Source: CAWBAT01 sp046331665
GTDB lineage: Bacteria > Acidobacteriota > Terriglobia > Versatilivoradales > Versatilivoraceae
Assembly: GCA_046331665.1 (NCBI GenBank)
Contig: JAXLQK010000030.1
Coordinates: 10,336-74,335, forward strand
Reading direction: 5' to 3'
Length of the DNA stretch: 64,000 nucleotides
A program made the position numbers and the translations under genes. The notes beneath the pieces were generated by a model that saw only the letters and a list, made by a program, of their open reading frames with translations, did not search any database and was not told where the DNA came from. Shown piece after piece: positions 8,568 to 16,528 of the stretch (position 1 is its first letter; the number at the start of each line of letters is the position of its first letter).

Positions 8568-11107
8568 TCAGTGATTCAATTGGAATTCTTTTGAATTCAA
8601 GATCGACCACAGAACTCCTTCGAGCGCCTGCCTTCGAGCTCGGCCGGATTGTGCTTCCTGATTCAAATATTCAGAAAGAAGTGTTTTTTCGCGTTCCGAG
8701 GGAAGCCTGGCATAGGCGCGTTCGTACAAGACTGAAATAATTTCCATGTCTGGCATCTGCTTCTCGATAAGAGTCCCCAGAATGTTGTTATCGGCGGACA
8801 CTTTTTCCGTCAATACCTCGCTATTCTGCAGATGCAATGCCTGGCTCAAAGTCGGGTTCTTACTGCGTTCCGCCAGGACGTCGCGCCGGGGGATCCCGAA
8901 GGTGACCAGAAAATAGTCAGGGATTTCAGGAAAGTAGAGATCCTTAGCCGAGGTTCCGGCCGGGTACCCTTTGAAGGGATGACTAACCCCCACCAGCTGC
9001 CCGATCGCATCCAGCAATACTTCACCGGAAAGCTTTCGAGGATAATAGCGCCTGAAAAGCAGCCGGTCCAAACGCGTGTTCTCCTCGGTAGAGCCCGTTT
9101 TGCGTGAGGCGAGCTGGTAGGTGGCTGAGTTCAGAATGGCTCGATGAAGCGCTTTCAGGTGATAACCGCATGCGATGAAGTGCCCGGCTAGTGCGTCCAG
9201 TAACTCCGGGTTGGTCGGAAGATTAGTCGAGCGGAAATCATCAAACGGCTCGACGATGCCCGTTTCAAAGTACTCATGCCAGATCCGGTTTACCGTGGCC
9301 CGTGCAAAGTACGGATTTTGGGGACTGACGACCCAGTCGGCCAGAACTTTTCTTCGGTCCGCACCCGTCGGCGGATGGGGAGTATCCCCGCCCAGAAACT
9401 TCATGACGGCGGGCTGCTTTTTAACGGGGTTCTCGATTTCTCCGTCTTCTTCCAGATACCAGGTTCGACGGTAGGCGGCGTATCCATGCTTGACGCGAAG
9501 CTGAGAAAAGAAAGCGGCCATCCCATAAAAGTCATCTTGCGTCAGGTTCTCCAAGGGGTGATTGTGGCATTCTGCGCACTCTAATCGAACCCCGAGAAAG
9601 AGACGGCTGACGGTGGGAGTCACTTTGTTAACGCTGAATTTCTTTAACATGAAGTCGGATGCAGGGTGCCAGAAATTCGCCGCTGGATGGATCATCGTGT
9701 CCCCTTCGCTGGTGAGGAGCTCACGGACAACTTGATCATAAGGCCGATCGGCAGCCACCCATTCTAAAATCCAGTCCTTGAAAGTCCCCATGGAGCGGCC
9801 TTGCATATGGAGCTGGCAGTTGCGAAACCAATCTTCAAATTTTACCGTCCAATAGGAAGCGTACTCGGGCCGTTCCAGCAGCTGGTCGATAAGACGTGCC
9901 CGTTTTCCCGGACGATGATCGCTCAGAAACCGGTGGACCTCCGGAACTGTGGGCAGGAGACCAATGGTGTCCAGATACACCCTCCGCACGAATTCTTCAT
10001 CGGTTGCGAGAGGATTAGCTTCGACTTGCAGTTCCCGCCATTTTGCAAAGACATGGTCATCAATGAAATTATGGGGAACCCACTTCGTGCCCCCAGGGCT
10101 TCCGGCCCCAGCGGCTACTCCAATCTGGGCCGCCGCCACCTGCCCAAAAGCCCGGGCGGTAATAGTTGTCAATCCCGGGTTCACACCTGAAATGACTCCA
10201 CCGGCAGACAGCGTCGCCACGGTATCGTCATTGGTGGCGTAGCGCACCTCTTGAGTCATATCACGCGTGGTCCCGTCGGAAAGCCGGCCAATGACGACAG
10301 CCTGCTGCTGAACTCCCTTGCCGCTGAGCACCCGCTCCGTGGGGTACATCTCCAGCCTGGTGAGGTGGACTCCCCCGCCGCTCCGTTTTGCCCCCTGCTT
10401 CAGCCAATTCAGGATGGTGCGATACTCTTCAGAATCACGCGGCAGGACCTGACCCCCTCCATGAGGAATCGCAAAAGAAGGCTTTTGGAGGATGAGGCTT
10501 TCTTCGGGGTTCGGCAAATTCACGCGCCGGCCATCATGATTCTTTACGATCATCTGATAGTCGGCCTCCGCGTCATACCCAAACAATGAGAGTTTGAAAC
10601 CGTTCTGACCGGCGGGCGACCCGTGACAACCGGAACCGTTGCACCCTTTTGTGGTGAGAATGGAGAGAATGTCGGGGGAGAAGCTGACTTCCATGTCATG
10701 AGACCGGTTGCCTACCACCACGGGAATAACCTGCGTCATCCCACTCCACAGGACTCGAACTTCGGTTTGGCCGGCAGATACTCCAACCATCTGCGCCTTC
10801 ACCCTGTTGATCTCGATTACCTGCGGGTTTGAGGAGAGGATTTGAGCGGAGTGGGTAACGTCCGTGACCTTCCCATTGGCGTCTGTGGCCTCAACAATAA
10901 AATGTTGAGAGGTGCCAGGGTGAGCGAGAACAATCCCCTCGGTTGCAAGCGGAGAGATGGCTTGACGGGAGAAAAGTCCCTGGTCTCCGAGTCCAATTTT
11001 GAATTCGGTTGAGTCCAGGCAAACCCTCCTTGACTGAGGAGGACCACTGTCCACAACAAGACGCGAAACACGCAATTTCCCCCAAACTCGCACCGGTGAG
11101 CCTGCAC
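8568..11107 (-). CDS. DUF1549/DUF1553 protein with Ig-like and haem-like N-terminal domain (5' frameshift)
   Basis: The main frame (11093-8568) encodes bacterial Ig-like segments, a cytochrome-like CNGSGCHGS (CxxxCH) region, a DUF1549 domain (DEEFVRRVYLDTIGLLPT onward), CAECHNHPLE (CxxCH) and a DUF1553 domain (ARATVNRIWHEYFETGIVEP onward). This is the usual order of these secreted proteins. The main frame starts without a signal peptide. A good one (CVFRVLLWTVVLLSQGGFA) lies in another frame from ATG 11107. The two frames join sensibly near 10960-10990 (ETRDFS then RQAISPLATEG), so a single indel in sequence or gene is likely. Partner of the DUF1501 gene downstream; function uncharacterised, probably cell-surface. 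Confidence 0.8.
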
Positions 11108-11363
11108 GGTAACCTCGTCTTCCTGCGTAGGCCTAGTATAACATTACTCAAAACAGGAGCGCCGACCGCTTCTCGGAGCTTCCGTCAATGTCACTCAATG
11201 AGTCCGAAGGGAGAGTTAGGGGAGTGAAGTAACGGTTGGCAGGAATTCTTTCCCATGCTCCCCGGAGGCACAAAAGTTCAGTGATCCGCAGTCGGTTCCG
11301 GTCGGGGCGAAGGCTGGGCGCCTTTCGGAATCTCTTCCGGACCCAGGGAACGCTCTCCAGCGT

Positions 11364-12416
11364 TTACCGGGCAGAATTCTTGTGCCGTTCCAGCTTGCGC
11401 AAAAAGCCGGGTTTCTTGAGCACCTCTTTGTTCACCACGCTCAAGGGGATTTGCCCGCGGAAAACCGCCAAGGCGCCCGTGCAATCGGCTCGGCCGATGT
11501 CGCGGAACAATTCCTCCGTCCAACCGATGGAGTGAGAGGTCACAATGACATTTTCCATTGTTAGCAAGGGGGAAGAGGGGTCCAGGGGCTCATGCTCCAT
11601 CACGTCCAGGGCTGCTCCGGCAATGGTTCCATTCTGAAGAGCATGAATAAGGGCGCCCTCATCCACGATGGAACCTCGCGCCGCATTAATCAGATACGCA
11701 TCCCGCTTCATCAGGTTCAGTTGGGCAGCGCCGATCAAATGCCGCGTCTCAGGGGTAAGGGGGCAATTGATCAATACATAATCGGAGTGGTGCAGCAGGT
11801 CCTCCAAGGAGACCAGTTCCACTCCCAGGGAAGACGCCTTGGCCGGATCCAGATACGGGTCGTACGCCAGCATTGCCCCAACATCAAATGGGCGCATCAG
11901 CTTGATCACTTCAGTCCCAATTCCCCCAAGTCCGACCGAGCCGATGACGCGTTCTCTCGGCTCCCTGCCCATGCGTCGGGTACTTTCGCGCCAATGTCCC
12001 TTGCGGACCATGGCATCTTTCCACACCAGGTGATGTGAAAGGGCCAGAATGAAGAGAACGATGGATTCCGCCATGGGGCGGACCACCGCTTGCGGAGTAA
12101 TGAATAACGCCACGTCGGCTTCGGTACAGGCCTTCAAGTCGACGTTGTCATAACCAACTCCTGCTCTGCCGATGGCACACAACCTCTCTGCGGCCGTCAG
12201 CGAAGCCGCGGTCACCCGAGGCTTCAGGGAGATGACGACGTCGTAAGGGGCCAACTGATCCGCGGTGTATTCCGCCTTATAGTCTTTGATGAATTCATAG
12301 GAAACTCGGGGTTCCCTATCCAGCAGATCCAGACCAAAGTCAGGGAAAATAAGCTTATGTTGTTCGTTGAGAAAATCAGCCGACAGACCAACACGGAAGG
12401 GGACCGTTTCAACCAT
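11364..12416 (-). CDS. D-isomer-specific 2-hydroxyacid dehydrogenase
   Basis: The 350-residue cytosolic NAD-dependent oxidoreductase is of the phosphoglycerate dehydrogenase/D-lactate dehydrogenase superfamily. The cofactor loop is GSVGLGGIGTEV (Rossmann GxGxxG) and is followed by AYDPYLDP, where the aspartate suits NAD. Catalytic residues are in place: arginine in INAARGSIVDEGAL, glutamate in ALDVMEHEPLD and histidine in VTSHSIGWTEE. The N-terminal substrate domain has GRAGVGYDNVDL. Substrate specificity cannot be read. GGAG lies upstream of ATG 12416. It is separate from the two-component genes, with about 200 bases between them. Confidence 0.88.
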   Translation of the reverse strand: MVETVPFRVGLSADFLNEQHKLIFPDFGLDLLDREPRVSYEFIKDYKAEYTADQLAPYDVVISLKPRVTAASLTAAERLCAIGRAGVGYDNVDLKACTEADVALFITPQAVVRPMAESIVLFILALSHHLVWKDAMVRKGHWRESTRRMGREPRERVIGSVGLGGIGTEVIKLMRPFDVGAMLAYDPYLDPAKASSLGVELVSLEDLLHHSDYVLINCPLTPETRHLIGAAQLNLMKRDAYLINAARGSIVDEGALIHALQNGTIAGAALDVMEHEPLDPSSPLLTMENVIVTSHSIGWTEELFRDIGRADCTGALAVFRGQIPLSVVNKEVLKKPGFLRKLERHKNSAR

Positions 12417-12613
12417 TTTTTGATATCTCCAAAAGGATTTTTTACGATCGGGGGTGGAAGCCTTCGAGCTTTGGATCGCTGAGCCTGGAGTGAGGAAACC
12501 AAGCCTGGTCCTGCGCCAAGGCTATGTTGAGCGAAAATCCTGCCGGAGTCAAATCTTCAGCAAGTGGTCATGACCTCTCTACGTTCGACTCCAGGTCATT
12601 TTACTTCGAGTGC

Positions 12614-13891
12614 TCACAGGGCTCTGCTCTCCGGACTTTCCCGGAAACGCACCTCAAAGCATGTTCCTCCACCCTCCCGCTCCAGGCAGCGGGCAACGCC
12701 GTTGTGATGTCGGGCAATTTCCTGGACCAGAGCCAGGCCCAAGCCTGCTCCACGATCGCTTTGCTCGCGCAGGCTGGGAGGTCGATAGAAAGGTTCAAAG
12801 ATTCTTTCCCGCTCCGGGGCCGGAACTCCGGGGCCACGGTCTGCGACTCGCAGAACGGCCCCACCCGAAGGGGGTGACTCGACGGAGGCCTCCACAGGCG
12901 ATTGGGAAGAATACCGCCGGGCATTTTCGAGAAGATTGCGAATGAGTCTTCGCAGCAAGCGAGGATCTCCCGAGATGGTCACGGCTTTTCCACTGACTTC
13001 GGCTCCTATTCGCGCTCCCTCCTCTGCCAACAGGGCCAGCAGATCGACCTGCTCCGTCGTTTCGAGTTGCTCCAGAGCGTCCAGACGGCTGGCGAGAAGC
13101 AATTCTCCGATGAGTTCATCCAACTCGGCGATATCCTTTGCCAGACTCGTCCGGAGCTCGGGCCGATTGTCTTCTCCAAGCAATGCGATACCCATTTGAA
13201 TTCGTGTCAGTGGCGAACGCAGTTCATGAGAAGCGTATGCCAGCAGACGGCGTTGGGCCTGAACCAGGGTTTCGATACGTTCAGCGGCCAGATTAAAGCT
13301 TCTGGCCAAATCGGCGATTTCATCTGTCCCCTCCACTTTGACTCGGGCGGACAGTTCTCCGGCACCCAGCGCCTCCACTTGCTGTTGCAACTGTTCGAGC
13401 CGGCGGGTGATCCGGCGAGCGACAGGCCTGGCTCCAATTCCCACTGCCAGGGCGAGGAAGAGGAGAGACAACAGAAGAGCCAATGGCCGGTGCGAGTGAT
13501 GCCAGCGCACCAGGAGCCAGCGTCCGTCGGGCATCGCCAAGGCGATGGTGGGCCCTGCTCCCCTGGAGTAAACCCACCCGCTTTTCACCCGAACACGCGT
13601 AGGAGCGGGCAAGGGGCTGCCGGCGGCGGCAAGCAGATTGCCATCGGCAGCGCGCAACGAGACCTGCGCCGAAAGGAGGTTCCCCAAGCGATCCAAGGAT
13701 GCCTGGAGTTCATCGTGCGGGCGATCTGCGCCGGGCAGGAGCGTCCCGACCAGCGTCCCCAACCCGTCCAAACGGTTCTGATCGTCCAAGTCTCCCGGTA
13801 AGAAGAACCAGGCTGTCAGAACAAACAGGACAAAAAGCAGGAAGATCCCCAGAAGCGCAAAATAAATTTGCAGATAGAAGCGGCGCATCAA
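12614..13891 (-). CDS. Sensor histidine kinase, CpxA-like
   Basis: The 425-residue inner-membrane kinase has membrane segments at about 9-31 and 136-153 that flank a short periplasmic sensor region of roughly 100 residues. A HAMP linker (about 154-206) leads to the HisKA box LLAYASHELRSPLTRIQ with phosphoacceptor H222. The ATPase domain has LIRNLLENARRYS (N box), VADRGPGVP (G1), FEPFYRPP (F box) and GAGLGLALV (G2). It overlaps the response regulator gene by four bases (ATGA at 13888-13891). With a Spy/CpxP-like protein at the head of the unit, an envelope-stress sensing role like CpxA is likely; the signal is not visible. Confidence 0.9.
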   Translation of the reverse strand: MMRRFYLQIYFALLGIFLLFVLFVLTAWFFLPGDLDDQNRLDGLGTLVGTLLPGADRPHDELQASLDRLGNLLSAQVSLRAADGNLLAAAGSPLPAPTRVRVKSGWVYSRGAGPTIALAMPDGRWLLVRWHHSHRPLALLLSLLFLALAVGIGARPVARRITRRLEQLQQQVEALGAGELSARVKVEGTDEIADLARSFNLAAERIETLVQAQRRLLAYASHELRSPLTRIQMGIALLGEDNRPELRTSLAKDIAELDELIGELLLASRLDALEQLETTEQVDLLALLAEEGARIGAEVSGKAVTISGDPRLLRRLIRNLLENARRYSSQSPVEASVESPPSGGAVLRVADRGPGVPAPERERIFEPFYRPPSLREQSDRGAGLGLALVQEIARHHNGVARCLEREGGGTCFEVRFRESPESRAL

Positions 13892-14589
13892 ATATCCTGA
13901 TCCTGATTTTTGGCAAATACGTATCCCGCACCTCGAACGGTGATCAAACGCCTGGGATGGCGAGGGTCATTCTCCAGAGCCGCCCGGATTCGGGAAATGT
14001 GCACATCAATACTGCGGTCGAAGGCTTCGAGTTCTTCTCCGCGGACGCTGTCCATGAGAGCCTCGCGAGACATTACCTTGCCAGCATTGAGCGCCAGGGC
14101 ACAGAGCAGATCGAATTGGTAACCGGTCAACGTTCGTTCCTCGCCTTCCAGCCGGACGATTCTGGCATCGCGGTCAATTTCCAGACGCCCGAAGCGCAGG
14201 GTGGAAGAGTGTTTTTGAATCGTGGGATCGGTTCGACGCAAAATGGCCCGGAGTCGAGCCAGCAGTTCCCGGGGGTTGAAGGGTTTGGGCAGATAATCAT
14301 CGGCGCCCAATTCCAACCCGACAATCCGGTCCGTTTCCTCGCCTCGTGCCGTAAGCATCAAGATTGGGATATCCCACTCCGCTCGCACTTGCCGGCACAC
14401 CTCAAATCCATCCAAGTCTGGAAGCATCACATCAAGAATGAGAGCTTTGAACCCTCCATGATGCAGTAGCTTTAATCCTTCCCTGGCTGTTCCTCTGGCC
14501 GTGAGCTCGATGCCGCGCTTGCCCAGATATTCTCCAACCATAGCCGCCAGGGATTTGTCGTCCTCAATCATCAGGACGCGCTCAGTCAC
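13888..14589 (-). CDS. OmpR/PhoB-family response regulator, CpxR-like
   Basis: The 233-residue protein has a receiver domain with acidic pocket E9-D10-D11, phosphoacceptor D53 (ALILDVMLPDLDG), the conserved T80 (LMLTARGEE) and K102 (YLPKPFNPRELL). The C-terminal winged-helix domain includes LTGYQFDLLCAL and RSIDVHISRIRAALE. It acts as a DNA-binding transcription factor activated by the overlapping histidine kinase. The separate upstream Spy-like gene is the expected target, and a GTAAA-N5-GTGAA site lies upstream of that gene. Confidence 0.92.
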   Translation of the reverse strand: MTERVLMIEDDKSLAAMVGEYLGKRGIELTARGTAREGLKLLHHGGFKALILDVMLPDLDGFEVCRQVRAEWDIPILMLTARGEETDRIVGLELGADDYLPKPFNPRELLARLRAILRRTDPTIQKHSSTLRFGRLEIDRDARIVRLEGEERTLTGYQFDLLCALALNAGKVMSREALMDSVRGEELEAFDRSIDVHISRIRAALENDPRHPRRLITVRGAGYVFAKNQDQDI

Positions 14590-14715
14590 GGTTTCCTCCC
14601 CTCCTCAAACGCCGGCGATGTGAATTGCGATCCGGAGTTTTCTCCAGGGCGACTCGAGGGTTTCTTTCTGGTTCGATTTTGCCACCCGCTTCCGCCAGAA
14701 ATCGAGTGGATGGCT

Positions 14716-14744
14716 CGAACAGCCCCCCGCCGGGAGGGGGCTGT
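14716..14744. promoter_or_regulatory. GC-rich hairpin between spy-like and regulator genes
   Basis: CAGCCCCC and GGGGGCTG face each other across an eight-base loop, and TCGA on both sides extends the stem with one bulged A. There is no T-tract after it on either strand, so it is not a classical terminator. Its place between the Spy/CpxP-like gene and the regulator-kinase pair suggests an RNA processing or attenuation element that sets their ratio. Confidence 0.45.
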
Positions 14745-14796
14745 CGAGAATTAGTATCATCGAGAACCAAAACACCAAACAACGGGAAAATTACCT

Positions 14797-15336
14797 TCAG
14801 CGATGGAATCGTGAAATCGCATCGGCCAATTGGGTGCGCTGTTCCAGAGTCAAAGACTCTGCCACCTCCGCCAAAGCCTCCACCACCTTGTTGCTGGCAT
14901 TGTCGGCTAGTTGCATCTCGGACTGGCGCAATGTTTTCAGGGCCTCCCGGTCGACCGAGGGCTGTAACAAGGCGTCGTGGATGGCCTTCCGGTTTTGCAG
15001 ATGCTGTTCCCTAAGCGGAAGCAGACCCTTGACCGTCGTCTCGACAATCGAGGTGATTTTCTGACGTTGTTCATCGGTGGCATTGACCTTTCTTAGAAGC
15101 CATGCCGTCACGAAGTCCGCCCGCTCCAGTGCTGAGTCAGGATCCAGCTTGCCATGGCCGAAAGCCGCAAAATGGCCTCGGCCGGGGAAATCCTGGGAGT
15201 GAGAATAAAGACTCACACTGCCCACCACGATCCCTCCGATGACAAATCCTGCCAGGAGGCCAACGAGAAATTTTCGCCCCGCCCCTTTGCTACAGTTTTG
15301 ATTCTTTTTGATAAGTTGTTCAGTATTTTCACTCAT
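14797..15336 (-). CDS. Spy/CpxP-family periplasmic stress protein
   Basis: The 179-residue protein has an N-terminal membrane segment (about 23-45, FLVGLLAGFVIGGIVVGS) followed by a helical periplasmic domain. LTLEQRTQLADAI matches the LTxxQ signature of the Spy/CpxP/CnrX-type family, and VNATDEQRQKITSI is the first copy of the same pattern. Family members are periplasmic chaperones or metal sensors, and CpxP restrains its cognate histidine kinase. Its gene leads the regulator and kinase genes on the same strand, so feedback control of that kinase is a reasonable inference. Confidence 0.82.
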   Translation of the reverse strand: MSENTEQLIKKNQNCSKGAGRKFLVGLLAGFVIGGIVVGSVSLYSHSQDFPGRGHFAAFGHGKLDPDSALERADFVTAWLLRKVNATDEQRQKITSIVETTVKGLLPLREQHLQNRKAIHDALLQPSVDREALKTLRQSEMQLADNASNKVVEALAEVAESLTLEQRTQLADAISRFHR

Positions 15337-15381
15337 AACGCTGAGGCTCCTTTCCGATTGCAGTCAACGACGCCGCCTTTT

Positions 15382-15450
15382 GGCGACGAATGAAACCATC
15401 GTACCCGCCGTTTGTTGCGAGTTTTCGTCGCCAATGTAAAGTTTTGTGAA
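15382..15450 (+). promoter_or_regulatory. Operator-like elements upstream of the spy-like gene
   Basis: Two elements lie in the 250-base gap between the divergent Spy-like and aldolase genes. One is an inverted repeat with 9-bp arms, GGCGACGAA (15382-15390) and TTCGTCGCC (15424-15432). The other is GTAAAGTTTTGTGAA (15436-15450), a GTAAA-N5-GTGAA near-match to the GTAAA tandem recognised by CpxR. They may mediate autoregulation of the Cpx-like unit; this is inference from motif resemblance. Confidence 0.4.
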
Positions 15451-15584
15451 GAGAGTTCTTTCCCGGTCTGAGCGCGGAGGACGCCACGCCTGCGTGTCTG
15501 AGGTTGACGTCGGGTCTCGATTCTCCTTATAGTGTGACACAGCCTGGATAGATTCAATTTCTCGCACGGCGGGTGGCCCCTCTA

Positions 15585-16367
15585 ATGTCACATACCCAAC
15601 AATTCATCCAAAAACTCAAGAGCGCTCAATCCCAACTGGGGTTATGGGTGACATTAGAATCTCCGACGATCACCGAAATTGCGGCTCGGATGAAGCTTGA
15701 TTGGGTCGTCATTGACACCGAACACGGCCACTTGGATCTTAAGGAGGTCGTCGACCATCTGCGTGCCTTGCGGGGAAGCGAGACCGTCGGGCTCGTTCGG
15801 GTTCAGGAGATCGAGCAGGGGCTTATCAAACGCGTTCTCGATCTGGGCGCCGATGGAATCATTGTCCCGCAGATTCGAACCGCCGAGGAGGTCGAACAAG
15901 CCGTTTTTTTTGCCAAATATCCACCCCGTGGGATCCGCGGCATTGGCGGCGAAAGAGCGACTGCCTGGGGGAAAAACCTGGCTTTTGCCAAGACCGGGAA
16001 TGATCATACCCTGGTCATCCCCTTGATTGAGCGGGTGGAAGCCGGACGAAATATCGATTCCATCTTGCAAGTTCCTGGAGTCGATGCCTTCTTTTTTGGC
16101 CCGGCCGACTATTCAGCCTCTGCAGGTTATCCGGGGGAGTGGGAAGGTCCGGGAGTAGCCGAAGAAATCCTTCGCGTTAAGGGAAAAATTCTCGCCAAAG
16201 GGTTTGGATGCGGGATTATGGCAACGGACCTGGCAAACGGGCAGATGCGGGTACAGCAAGGGTTTCATATGATCGGGCTGGCTTCGGACGTGGGCCTGTT
16301 GATCCGCGGGATTACCGACATGCTCCACGGACTCGGGAGGCCTCTCGACCCAAGTGTCTGGAAGTGA
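15585..16367 (+). CDS. HpcH/HpaI family aldolase (2-keto-3-deoxy-acid aldolase-like)
   Basis: The 260-residue TIM-barrel class II aldolase shows the family blocks GLWVTLESPTITEIAA, VVIDTEHGHLDL (catalytic histidine in EHG), a central glutamate (VRVQEIEQG), VDAFFFGPADYSAS (metal aspartate in GPAD) and GCGIMATDLANG. Family members cleave 2-keto-3-deoxy sugar acids to pyruvate and an aldehyde; the E. coli enzyme RhmA acts on 2-keto-3-deoxy-L-rhamnonate. The adjacent GH78 rhamnosidase and rhamnose genes make that substrate attractive but unproven. An alternative GTG start lies at 15573. It is divergent from the Cpx-like unit. Confidence 0.85.
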   Translation: MSHTQQFIQKLKSAQSQLGLWVTLESPTITEIAARMKLDWVVIDTEHGHLDLKEVVDHLRALRGSETVGLVRVQEIEQGLIKRVLDLGADGIIVPQIRTAEEVEQAVFFAKYPPRGIRGIGGERATAWGKNLAFAKTGNDHTLVIPLIERVEAGRNIDSILQVPGVDAFFFGPADYSASAGYPGEWEGPGVAEEILRVKGKILAKGFGCGIMATDLANGQMRVQQGFHMIGLASDVGLLIRGITDMLHGLGRPLDPSVWK

Positions 16368-16528
16368 TGGACCCTGAATTTCTGAAGGCCTTTGATCATC
16401 CGGTGTGTTCTCTTTGCCCGACCCTCGGCTTTTTCCTGTATCGTGCCGTTTTTGCTGTCCTCATTTAAGAGTCGCCAAGATTCATCAACTCTACTCATTA
16501 GGATTGCCCATCTTTGAAGGAGGCCTTC

